Shown: positions 24,645 through 34,189, numbered from the stretch's first letter. The stretch: DNA of 64,000 bases from Meconema thalassinum (GCA_946902985.2 OX336396.1:234562297-234626296); one strand, 5' to 3'. Translations and numbers: made by a program. Notes: generated by a model not told the origin, from the sequence alone.

Positions 24645-24720
24645 GACACAATTAGCTCAGTGTTAGAGCGTAAGCCTATCGCTCAAATGCCTATGGTTCA
24701 AACCCGATCAGAGCTAGGTT
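24645..24720 (+). other. tRNA-like stretch inside Helentron-like copy 3
   Basis: A-box-like TTAGCTCAGTGTTAGAGCG and B-box-like TGGTTCAAACCCGATC with normal spacing. The 5' and 3' flanks do not pair as an acceptor stem, so I call it tRNA-like. The same place in copy 1 (15350-15430) carries a diverged counterpart. Confidence 0.55.
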
Positions 24721-25393
24721 TTTTGCTTGAAATGTTATATGTTTATTGTTTTGTAATGACAAAGATGTTTTAAAATTAAGCGTTATATTGTGCATATTAT
24801 GGTGTAAAATATATATTTAATTAAAACATAATTCGCCAGCAGATTTACTCGAGACATCTAGCTGCCAAAAAGGTAACTGCACGTCGACCTACTTATTTAC
24901 TTCCAGATTTTATTGAAAAGTTTCTTCTTCTGGCCGCTAGAATGCACTCGCTCTGTTAGGATTATATTGTTCGATATTTCACCACTAGATGTCACGACTA
25001 GTCTACGTGGGGCTCCATTGATTACTATACCATTGGCATTCTATGCGCATCGAATTTGAAGAATGACAAGATGATACTACGATACATTTTTACTTTTTAT
25101 TTTAAAGGGTTTGTAGCAGCCTATTTTGCGTTACTTGAAAATGTTATTTGAAGTAAAGAACAAAACGATTTCACATAGTAACTGAATTCAAGCCGTTGGT
25201 GTTAGTTCATTACTTTTATTTCAGGCAAATAGCAATCGAAAATATCCACATAGTTTGTATACAAACGTCTCTGTAGGGTCATGGAAAGATTTGTTAATTC
25301 AATTAGGGTTGTGAAAGCCATCATGCACAACCAGACGTGTAAAGACATGCCTCAACTCAAAGTTGGATGTTGCCCACGGCTGGTCGTATATGT

Positions 25394-25662
25394 AATAATA
25401 ATAATAATAATAAAAATAATAATAAAAATAATAATAATATTATTGGTTTTACATCCCTTTTAACTACTGCTGCTTTTAGAGACACCGGGGTGCCGGAATT
25501 TTGGCCCGAAGGGGATCTTTAACGTGCCAGTGAATGTACTGACACGGCTCCCTCGCATTTGTGCACCCTCAAATACCAGCTGACTGCGCCAGGATACGAA
25601 CCTGCAACCTAGGGCCCAGCAAGCGAGAACGTTACCGCTGAGCCACGCAGCCAGTCCGGTCG
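25394..25662 (-). mobile_element. tRNA-derived SINE (family 6)
   Basis: Read on the minus strand: A box from CTGGCTGCGTGGCTCAGCGG, B box near GGTTGCAGGTTCGTATCC, body with GTCAGTACATTCACTGGCAC, and an (ATT)n tail at 25394-25440. Inserted within Helentron-like copy 3. Confidence 0.75.
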
Positions 25663-25979
25663 ATTATGTCTCCAGATCCATAACATTCTTGATATACTTC
25701 TTATCTTTCTTTCTTCAATGATGGTAGCAGTTTTTATCTAGGTTGTGGCGTTTGGTAGAGGTAAATCGTTTCTAAGGTCTTCAACAAAGAATAGTTCTAT
25801 TATACTCTTTGATAATAACAACGAGTTATAACTATACTCATACATTTAGGAGAAAGTAGGCTATATGTTCTTTACTGAACATCTTGTTTGTTTTAAAGTA
25901 TGTCCCTGTATGCATTAGAATAGTGTTAATTTATTAAATTATGCCAGCTAATAGTTTGTGTTCATTAAATTATTATTTC

Positions 25980-26335
25980 CAAGCCTCCGTGGCTTAGGCG
26001 GCAGCACGCCGGCCTCTCACCTCTGGTTCCGTGGTTCAAATCCCGGTCACCCCATGTGAGATTTGCGTTGGACAAAGCGGAGGCAGACAGGTTTTTCTCC
26101 GGGTACTCCGGTTTTCCCTGTCACAAATTTCATTCCAGCAACACTCTCCACTATCATTTCATCTGACATTCTTTTAATCATTGCCCCCAGGGGAGTGCGA
26201 CAAGCTTCGGCAGCCGGCACAGTTCATATCCTCGCTGCTAGATGGGGCTTCGTTCCTTCCATTCCCTGACCCGGTCGGTTGAGTGGAAGCAGGCTGTGGA
26301 TTTTTAAATTGTTATTCCCAACGCGGAAACTTGAT
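25980..26335 (+). mobile_element. tRNA-derived SINE (family 5)
   Basis: A box CCGTGGCTTAGGCGGCAGC and B box GTGGTTCAAATCCCGG at about 26031-26046, body GAGATTTGCGTTGGACAAAG and TTCTCCGGGTACTCCGG. The overall form matches a SINE common in polyneopteran insects, which supports the host inference (from memory, not a search). Confidence 0.75.
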
Positions 26336-26607
26336 TAATCAATAGAATACATGTGTGACTGCATAGAAGCAGGGAAGTACATCAATGTGATTCTCTAAAT
26401 CAGGGGAGTCCAACTTTATTAACTAAGAGCCACATTGTAAATAGTAGGGGGACTATGCGGGCCTATAACACTCCGGGGTGTTTAGGGGGTATGGATTTTT
26501 TAAAATATAGCTGCAATAAAGTGAGATTTGTGGCTGTATGAGCTTAGTTTTCTTAGTATTGTTGCCGTTTTATATATTTATTTATAGTGCCTAAAAATAG
26601 TACATTA

Positions 26608-26721
26608 TGCAACGAGCCTATAATGGCAATAATTAAGAAACGAGTATGTTTATAAAACGAGCGTGTGCGAGTTTTATACTTTCCATACGAGTGTCTTAAT
26701 TACCATTATAAGCGAGTTGCA
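26608..26721. repeat. Long imperfect hairpin repeat, copy 1
   Basis: TGCAACGAGCCTATAATGG..AACGAGTATG pairs with CATACGAGTG..CCATTATAAGCGAGTTGCA; arms of ~40 bases flank a ~35-base loop. Copy 2 is at 27475-27564 with a shorter loop. Both are followed by GTTTATGTTCGAC-like sequence. Confidence 0.7.
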
Positions 26722-27006
26722 TACGACTGTTTATGTTCGACGAATTATTATAACTATTTTATGTTCGAACATAAATATTCATAAATATCTGTCGAGATTT
26801 TGCCAGTTTTATGTAATGAACAGAGTGCATGAGACGCAGAGAATGCCTTGTATTTGACCATGGCCTCCTCGATTACCCTACTATGACACTAGGCCTGGCA
26901 GTGAAATTTAAATTAGAAGGCCGCGGAACTCAGCGCATCTAATTATCTAATTGGTCAAACAACTGTTTCCTGAGCTCTGATTGGTGGGAGAAACTGTTTC
27001 ATAATG

Positions 27007-27045
27007 AAAACTGTACTATAATGAGCCTCATTATAGTACAGTTTT
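27007..27045. repeat. Perfect 18-bp inverted repeat, 3-base loop
   Basis: Left arm AAAACTGTACTATAATGA, loop GCC, right arm TCATTATAGTACAGTTTT. It would extrude as a cruciform or RNA hairpin. The homologous site in the second repeat copy is where the Helentron-like element at 28028-29454 is inserted. Confidence 0.85.
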
Positions 27046-27249
27046 CTGACATATAATAGTCAGGGTCGAACATAAATTAAATTAATAAATCCCTCATAAA
27101 ATAGAAGTACGATGATAATCATCACACTCATACAGCATGAATGACAAATAGTGAGTATTTATGTTCATTTGACACAATTATTAATCAAATTATGAAATAA
27201 CGTACATGATAATTTAGTTTAGTGCGACGATTGGAACTGATTTGTACCG

Positions 27250-27465
27250 GTGGTTAAAATGTCACTCCACTTAGGATCGAACTTAGTTGTACCAATCTAC
27301 TAGAAAGCGCTTTAGTGTTCAAGGAGCTTAGATATCTAATCTCCTTGAATTTCATAGTGCTTCAAGGAACAACGAAATTCGACATGCAAGCTACTCTTTG
27401 GGTGTCAAATAACAAAGCTTGCATCCGGCACCCGAGGCCATACGATATTATTATTATATTAATAT
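27250..27465 (+). mobile_element. SINE-like 3' body with (TTA)n tail
   Basis: The end GCACCCGAGGCCATACGAT followed by (ATT)n matches the GCCATACGAT tail of SINE family 2, but the upstream body differs and no B box is clear. Likely a truncated SINE. Confidence 0.4.
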
Positions 27466-27474
27466 AGCACATTA

Positions 27475-29352
27475 TGCAACGAGCCTATAATGGCAATAAT
27501 TAAGACACGAGTATGTTTATAATTTCCATACGAGTGCCTTAATTACCATTATAGGCGAGTTGCATACGACTGTTTATGCTCGACGATAATTATAACTTTA
27601 TTATATGTTTTAACTCAAATATTCATGAATATCTGTTGATATTCAGTCACTAGAATTTTGTGATCAGAGTGCAAGCGCTGGGTAGGATATCTCTGTTTTT
27701 CAAGTGCTCTGACCGACGCATGTGCTCTGTGTGCTTGGCAATGTTTTCAGCCTGCCAATGTGCATCTGCATTCAGTCAAACTGTCACTGAAGTCGTTTGA
27801 AAGCAATGCGCAATGTTGAAATTGGAATTGGGATATTATGGTATATACAGTGCTATTTCTAGTCTCATATTCACCAGTTTATTTTCGCGAGCATATGGTC
27901 GGTGCACTTTCAGTAATTTATATAGACATGTTGTATTTTGAGCGCATGCGCGAAGGTATCTTTACCTAATTGGTCAAACAACTGTTTCTTGAGGTCTGAT
28001 TGGTGGGAGATACTGTTTCATAATGAAAACAAGAAGTTCCGTAACGAACTAAAGAGCCTACTGTTCTTAAAATTTAAGATTCATGCCAATGATTAATCTA
28101 TATGGATCTATCTAGAATAATGACGAAATTAAGTTGGTAATATCGAAATTACTGATTAGTTCGAAATACTGTATATGCTACATGGCATAATGTAGCCTAA
28201 TAGAGAACTACAGTTGGCAGCTCTGGTGACTGAATATATCCTTAGTTCCATCTCTTAAGGTACAGAATACAAAATTAGGTTTAAGTCCATTGGATAGCAT
28301 GGACGTTACATGCAGTTAAACATTGGATCTAACAGCGCGCGTAATATCATGTTGGCAACAATGACATACATGTATTGGTCAGAAATAATCTGAAATAATA
28401 TGATCTATTGTTGTGTCAATTTTGAATGAAATCCATTTGTTAATATAGAAGTTACATGCATTTTAAAATTGGACCTATCAGCAGGCTTAGAATCATGTTG
28501 GCAGCACTGGCGTAGGCCTATAATAGTTACTCCAAATTTATCTAGAATGCCAGGTACTATACGTGTGCAAAGTTTAGAGCTATTGGCTTGCATACTTTCT
28601 GATATATTGATATTCGGGTAACAAGATTAGAGACAGTATTTATTAACAGTTGGCAGTCCTGGTTACTCTTAAGAATCGGCATAGTCATATCTGTTATGGA
28701 ACACATAGCACACACGAAATTTGGTTGAAATCCAAATGATAGTATAGAAGTTACATGTATATAAATTGGACCTCTCAGCAGGCTTAGAATCATGTTGGTA
28801 GCACTGACATATATAAGTTACTCCAAATTAATATAGAATGTCAGGTTCTATACGTGTGCATTGTTTAGAGATGTCGGCTTGCATACTTTCTGATATATTG
28901 GTATTTGGATAAAATAAATTGAGAGCATTTATTAACAGTTGGCAGCCCTGGTGGATCTTAATAATACGTTCAGTCATGTCTGTTTATGTACACATTGCAC
29001 ATACGAAATTTGGTTGAAATCCAATTGATAGTGTAGATGTTATATGCCTTTAAAATTTGGACCTATCAGAAGGCGTATATTCATTTTGGCAACACTGCGA
29101 TGTATGGCCTCCTGGAAATTAAACCGCAATATTATTATCTATACGTGTGCCAATTTTGAAATAGCTACCATTCATACCTTCCAAGATATCCAACATGGAG
29201 CTCAAATTTCAATTGCGATTTTTCAGCAGTTGGTAGCACTGACATCATTTTTAAATATGGCCGTGAGATATTCAGGTGTAGATCTTTACTCCTACCACAT
29301 TTTGTTTCGATTGCTGCAGCCGTTTAGGAGTTGATAGGGGTGGGACACACAC

Positions 29353-29387
<35 letters not shown>

Positions 29388-29540
29388 CACATTTGCCCGA
29401 TCTCATAAGTCTACTTTTTCCTCATTTTTTTCAAAATGTGAAAAGTAGGCTAAATAGTGTTATAATAGGACTCATTATGATAGACTACAGTTTTCTGACA
29501 CATGATGTTTACATTTAGACATTGTCGAACATAAAGGTTT
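27475..29540. repeat. Hairpin repeat copy 2, split by a Helentron-like element
   Basis: The start (27475-27564) repeats the TGCAAC hairpin; 27960-28027 repeats 26948-27010 (CTAATTGGTCAAACAACTG, TTCATAATGAAAA); 29455-29535 repeats 27011-27072 (CAGTTTTCTGACA, GTCGAACATAAA). The two halves are separated exactly by the Helentron-like copy A3. Confidence 0.65.
28028..29454 (+). mobile_element. Helentron-like family A, full copy (A3)
   Basis: 5' end AACAAGAAGTTCCGTAACG with AGTTC/GAACT hairpin; 3' region with (GACA)n at 29350-29390, then CTCATAAGTCTACTTTTTCC..GAAAAGTAGGCTAAA. Internal ~297-bp units as in 3079-4511. No target duplication is seen at its flanks, as expected for rolling-circle elements. 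No coding. Confidence 0.75.
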
Positions 29541-30202
29541 CCTCTAAGTGTTCATCAGTGAGTCAATGTTTTTGGGTAGGGGTGCACGTGCACTGCTTTG
29601 TCCAGTTGGCTTAAGTTCTTTCAATGTTTTGGCGCGTCGCACAGTGTGTCGAATCCCAAATCTAGGTGGAAAAAATTAATAACTTCGTTAATAGTGTTGA
29701 GATTCTATTAAAAGTTGGCAATATACCGTTTTCGAGGTCGCTGAATTCATTTCTGGCATCGTCTAAAGTGTACAATCTTCGTTTTTTTTTTTATAGAATC
29801 ATCCATTTTCGGTAGTTAAAATCACTATTTGGATATGTATATTATAGTTTATGACAGTGGTAAACATACTATTTAAAACTGGATAAAATGTGAATAACAA
29901 TGAGACTTTCAGTCAAGTATTATTGTTACACCTTATTTGAGGGAATAGACGAACGTAAAATCATCCAGATTAAAAATGTATATTAAATTGTTATTAAACA
30001 TAGAACAACGCAATATGCACAAAAAATAACATTTATTAAAAAAGCGGCAAAATCATACAAACAATTTCTTTATAACAAAATGTAATTTTACAGTCCTGTT
30101 AATGACGTTGTTTTAGTAAACACATTTCACTTGCGAAAACAATATTATTTCTTTAGAAAAGCATGGAAATAAGGACATCAAAGCCTATATTGAATATTAG
30201 GC

Positions 30203-30449
30203 CTATTTCTCCCAATGCAAATAAAAAGAAAACGTCCATTCGTCAAGCAATGTTCTCATTAATCTCATTCCCCTTAATAATAACAAAATGTCTAATGTGC
30301 ATTCGTCACCTGATTCTTCTGTAGAGTCCAGAATATCGTAGTCATTGCTATACTGGTCTTCATCATTTGATGTCAATGTTCCTTGGGTGTCATTAAGTAA
30401 CTCAATAGCTTCCTTAGGTAGATTACCAGGAGTTCTTACTAAACTCTCC
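30203..30449 (-). pseudogene. Second half of the interrupted reading frame (C-terminal)
   Basis: Directly beyond the Helentron-like insertion the minus strand is open for 81 codons to TAG (30203-30205), reading GNLPKEAIELLNDTQG, an acidic stretch DYDILDSTEESGDE, then LLLLRGMRLMRTLLDEW. It has no start codon of its own at the 5' side, so it looks like the continuation of the frame at 31900-32079. Family unknown; broken by the insertion. Confidence 0.45.
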
Positions 30450-30451
30450 CA

Positions 30452-31899
30452 TTTTTAGCCTACTTTTAATATTTTGCAAAAATGAGGAAAGAGTAGACTT
30501 ATGAGATCGGGCAAATGTGTGTCTGTCTGTCCTTCTGTCTGTCTGTCCTTCTGTCTGTCTGTCTGGCTGTGTGTGTGTGCCCCCCCCCCTATCAACTCCT
30601 AAACGGCTGCAGCAATCGAAACAAAATTTGGTAGGAGTAAACATCTATACCTGAATATCTCACGGCCATATTTGAAAATGATGTCAGTGCTACCAACTGC
30701 TGAAAAATCGCAATTGAAATTTGAGCTCCACGTTGGATATCTTGGAAGGTATGAATGGGAGCTATTTCAAAATTGGCACACGTATAGATAATAATATTGC
30801 AGTTTAATTTCCAGGAGGCCATACGTGGCAGTGTTGCCAAAATGATAATAAGCCTCCTGATAGGTCCAATGTTTAAATGCATATAACTTCTACACTATCA
30901 ATTGGATTTCAACCAAATTTTGTATGTGCTATGTGTACGTAAACAGATATGACTGAGCAAATTCTTAAGAGCCACCAGGGCTGCTAACTGTTAATAAAAG
31001 CTCTCATTTTTTTTCAAATACCCATATATCAGAAAGTATGCAAGCCGTCAGCTTTAAACTATGCACACGTATAGTACCTGACATTCTATATTAATGTGGA
31101 GTAACTTATATACGTTAGTGCTACCAACATGATTCTAAGCCTGCTGAGAGGTCCAACTTTAAATACATGTAACTTCTATACTATCATTTGGATTTCAACC
31201 AAATTTCGTGAGTGCTATGTGTACCATAACATATATTACTATGCCGATTCTTAAGAGTAACTAGTGCTGCCAACTGTTAATAAATACTGTCTCTCATTTT
31301 GTTAGCCTTATATCAATATATCAGAAAGTATGCAAGCCAATAGCTCTAAACTTTGCACACGTATAGTACCTGGCATTCTAGATAAATTTGGAGTAACTAT
31401 TATAGGCCTACGCCAGTGCTGCCAACATGATTCTAAGCCTGCTGATGGGTCCAATTTTAAAATGCATGTAACTTCTATACTAACTAATGGATTTCATTCA
31501 AAATTGACACAACAATAGATCATATTATTTCAGATTATTTCTGATCAATATGACCAATCTGACACTATGTCATTGTTGCCAACATGATTTTACGCGCGAT
31601 ATTAGATGCAATGTTTAACAGTGTAACGTTCATGCTGTCCATTGGACTTCAACGAAATTTTGTGTTCTGTACCTTAAGAGATGGAACTAAGAATATATTC
31701 AGTCACCAGGGCTACCAACTGTAGTTCTCTATTAGGCTACATTATGCCAGGTATACAGTATTTCGAACTAATTAGAAATTTCGATATTACCAACTTAATT
31801 TCGTCATTATTCTGGATAGATCCATATACGTTAATCATTGGCATGAATCTTACATTTTAAGAAAAGTAGGCTCTTTAGTTCGTCACGGAACTTCTTGTT
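30452..31899 (-). mobile_element. Helentron-like family A, full copy (A4), inside Transib-type element
   Basis: Plus order: TTTTTAGCCTACTTTTAAT..GAGTAGACTTATGAGATC, TGTC/TGTG microsatellite (30518-30580), internal ~297-bp units, end GTTCGTCACGGAACTTCTTG. Same layout as 3079-4511. Its insertion splits an open reading frame. Confidence 0.75.
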
Positions 31900-32079
31900 G
31901 TTAATATTATGGGATATCAACTTAATTTTGTTTCTTTGCTCCTGCACCTGAATGTCAGTAAGAGTTGTAGGATCAAATTTATTCATAACATATTGAAATA
32001 TGACGTCTGTACGCCCCTCTTCTCGACACGACCGCCACGCGTTGACAAATTCATCTCGCGGTAATGCCCACATAGTCAC
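31900..32079 (-). pseudogene. Unidentified exon-like reading frame in the Transib-type element
   Basis: On the minus strand a good splice acceptor (TATTTTCGTATTTTCAG, ending 32079) precedes an open frame reading TMWALPRDEFVNAWRSCREE, GRTDVIFQYVMNKF and QEQRNKIKLI to the edge of the Helentron-like insertion at 31899 (the frame then runs into that element until 31831). The composition is that of a folded soluble protein. I do not recognise the family. It could be a transposase remnant or a captured host exon. Confidence 0.45.
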
Positions 32080-32685
32080 TGAAAATACGAAAATAAACCA
32101 TCATTCACATTCGTGCGCAACCAAACCACTACAGATCCTGATTCTACATTAAATTTCCTACCGAATGACGTTTAAAGTAAAGTGGCACTATGAGGCACTC
32201 ATAAAGTAAATAATTTATTTAGTGCAGACAGCTTTTATTACGCATGAAAGTGCGAACACATACCTCATTTCACTATTCCATGAGCTGCAGAAGACAACAC
32301 CTCGTTGAACTCACAAGAATCACAACGTTCGGTTCACTCCGACACCTCCTATCAAATGACCTGATAATTGCCAAAAAGACGTTTCAGCACCTATACCCTC
32401 CCTCCTACGCACCAGACAGCGGAAAGGAAGACCGAAGGTCACCATCTGGTTTGTTCACTATCGAATGAGCCAGGTTTTGCTTTCATTTGCGACAGTGAAT
32501 TTTTTCCACCTAGATATAGGATTCGACACACTGTGCGTCGCGGACGCGGATCGGCGGGCCAAACAAAATAGTATGGCGGGCCGTAGGTTGAGCAGTCCTG
32601 CTCTAGATCACTGAGAAGAGAAACAACATGAAAATTAAAATAATAAATTCCAATTAAATTCCAATATATTTTTTTAGAATTGGGG

Positions 32686-32898
32686 GAGCGTGATGGCGCA
32701 GTGGCTTAGCTGCTCGTCTTTCACCCGGACGGCCGGGGTTCGAATCCCGGTGACAGCGGGGTGGAATTTTCACCTGAAAAATCACGTGGCGTCAGGAAGG
32801 GCATCCGGCCTCAATTCCCCGGCCAAAACCGAAATGAGCCTAGTTGGTTCCGGCGACCCCAAATAATTGGGAAAAAGCCGAAGAAAGAAAGAAAAATA
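32686..32898 (+). mobile_element. tRNA-derived SINE (family 7) with LINE-like tail
   Basis: A box TGGCGCAGTGGCTTAGC, B box GGGGTTCGAATCCCGG at about 32736-32751, then GTCAGGAAGGGCATCCGGC and a 3' end GGGAAAAAGCCG plus (GAAA)n. Flanked by TTTTTAGAATTGGG on both sides (ending 32685 and starting 32899), a clear target-site duplication. Confidence 0.85.
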
Positions 32899-32948
32899 AC
32901 TTTTTAGAATTGGGTCACCAGTGACCCCAAGTGTGGTTCTAGGGTTAA
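32899..32948. mobile_element. piggyBac-like terminus
   Basis: GGGTCACCAGTGACCCC followed by AAGTGTGGTTCTAGGG and TTAA (32945-32948) reads, on the minus strand, as TTAA-CCCTAGAACCACAC, close to piggyBac-type ends. The opposite end was not found, so it may be a fragment; the SINE at 32686 is inserted just inside it. Confidence 0.4.
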
Positions 32949-33104
32949 TTCTCACTTTTCAGTGACACATCTATGACGCTAACCTGTGGCAGCCCATCGT
33001 ACTGTGATTGTTGCTCACTGCGGGTTACCTAATAGAGCTGTACATTTTCGAACACGAATATTTGATTCGAAAATACGAATAGTTTGAGATTGGAATATAG
33101 AAAT

Positions 33105-33395
33105 TATTTTACGTGTTGCCTCCTGAGAGGCCGAGTGCAGGTCATTCTAGTCAACGCCCGTGGGTGACCTGCGCGTTGGAATGAGAAATGAGATGAATGG
33201 ATGAAAGTGGGCAAGCATGTGGAAGGATGCGGCCGTGGCCTGTCAGAAGGTACCGTCCCAGCATTTGCCTGCAGTTGAAAATGGGAAACCACGGAAAACC
33301 ATTTCAAGGACGGCCGACGGAGGGGTTCGAACCCACGTCCACCGAGTCAGCAGAGAGCTTGGCCAGATGGCTTAACGCTGCGCTTTAGCGAGCGT
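33105..33395 (-). mobile_element. tRNA-derived SINE (family 8)
   Basis: On the minus strand, A-box-like TTAAGCCATCTGGCC and B box GTGGGTTCGAACCCC (33321-33336), followed by the GGTTTTCCGTGGTTTCCCA block shared by several SINE families in this window. Confidence 0.65.
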
Positions 33396-33454
33396 AGCCA
33401 CTGTTGTCGGTTTTTCAGATTTGACGATCAAATCTTTCGAATGTTGCGATACAT

Positions 33455-34185
33455 ATGATTAACCCTGTGGCACTACAACAGCCCATGAAGGGCCTAGACC
33501 TACCAAACGATCGCTATCCAGCCATTTGGCCTGCAGATATTGGGGTGACGCGTGGTCAGCGCATAGGGTCCCCTCAGCCGTCAATCTTACAAGGGAAGTA
33601 TCAGGTAAGACAGGTCGAAACCTATCTTGAAACATTGTGGACGCAATCGTTGTACTATAAGAGGACAACGTGCGAAAATCAGACACGAGATTGAACCGCA
33701 AGGCTCCGAAATCGTACCTGGCATCGTAGTACGTAGGAATGACGGCTGGTGGAGCTGGACATCCCTGTGGTACTCGGAGTAATAGCGAGGTGGGGCGTAT
33801 ATACTGACTGGAGCGTGCGGCTCCTTCCCACCGCCTTGAGAGCTTTGGCAGTCAGAGCTGTCCATTCCAACATGTACGGTACTGGCTACCTCCCATTGAT
33901 TTATATGAGAGATTCGCAACATGATTTCGGAGGCTTGTAGTTCAATCTGGCAGCTGATTTTCCTCTTACAGTACAACTATTGCGTCCAAAAAAGTTTCAA
34001 GATAGGTTTCGACCTGTCTTTCTGATACTTCCCGTGTTAGTTTTCTTGAACGAGGCGCTGCCTTACTGTCAGACAGCTACTCAATTGTCCTCACGAGGCT
34101 GAGTGCACACAGTTCCTGCCCTCACGTCAGTTTCTAAAATCCCTGACGGAGCCGGGAAACGAATCGAACCACAGCACCATGGGGG
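33455..34185 (-). mobile_element. SINE family 4, split by a MITE
   Basis: Compared with the intact plus-strand copy at 63367-63676, the tail part (GGCCCATGACGGGCT-like end, TGCAGGCCAAATGGC) is at 33455-33589 and the head part (CTGACGGAGCCGGGAAACG, ACTCAGCCTCGTGAGGAC in reverse) is at 34037-34185. The two halves join at TTA once the 447-bp insertion is set aside. Confidence 0.8.
33590..34036. mobile_element. PIF/Harbinger-like MITE, 447 bp, TTA duplication
   Basis: Terminal inverted repeats of ~70 bp begin CAAGGGAAGTATCAG (left) and CACGGGAAGTATCAG (right, reversed) and continue through GACAGGTCGAAACCTATC. The flanks TTA at 33587-33589 and 34037-34039 are the 3-bp duplication, and comparison with the intact SINE shows TTA lies at the break. 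Too short for a transposase; the frames inside are not gene-like. Confidence 0.75.
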
Positions 34186-34189
34186 ATAT

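Larger units (their letters stand above)
23772..25888 (-). mobile_element. Helentron-like family B, copy 3
   Basis: In plus order: TAGCCTACTTTCG..TGAAAGTAGACTTATGAGATC (3' hairpin), a long TG microsatellite (23837-23990), one repeat unit (24000-24300), unique internal sequence homologous to 15430-15720 of copy 1, and the 5' end GAAAGTAGGCTATATGTTC-TTTACTGAACATCTTGTT at 25853-25888. It contains an inserted SINE (25394-25662). Confidence 0.7.
29640..32535. mobile_element. Transib-type DNA transposon, interrupted
   Basis: Ends are inverted: left CACAGTGTGTCGAATCC.. at 29640 and right ..GGATTCGACACACTGTG ending 32535, with ~38 matching bases running to GGTGGAAAAAATT. The flanks CGTCG at 29635-29639 and 32536-32540 are a perfect 5-bp duplication that fits the CGWCG preference of Transib. 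The total is 2896 bp, of which about 1448 bp is an inserted Helentron-like copy, so the element was ~1.45 kb, too short for a complete Transib transposase. Two open segments on the minus strand (31900-32079 and 30203-30449) flank that insertion. Confidence 0.75.
26401..32600. mobile_element. hAT-type DNA transposon, heavily invaded
   Basis: The left end CAGGGGAGTCCAAC and the inverted right end GTTGAGCAGTCCTG form imperfect terminal inverted repeats, with GCGGGCC-type subterminal motifs. The flanks 26393-26400 (CTCTAAAT) and 32601-32608 (CTCTAGAT) form an 8-bp target duplication with one mismatch, the size used by hAT transposases. Inside lie two hairpin repeats, a Helentron-like copy (28028-29454) and a Transib-type element (29640-32535). 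No transposase frame of its own is visible. Confidence 0.6.

Noticed and set aside
24645..24720. Possible genuine tRNA gene
   Set aside because: A and B boxes are present but the acceptor stem does not pair, and the sequence sits inside a repeated element.
29340..29395. CRISPR-like short repeats
   Set aside because: Simple (GACA)n microsatellite without spacers; the organism is eukaryotic.
33587..33976. 129-codon minus-strand frame in the MITE
   Set aside because: It spans the inverted repeat of a 447-bp non-autonomous element, overlaps several competing frames, and has no motif.
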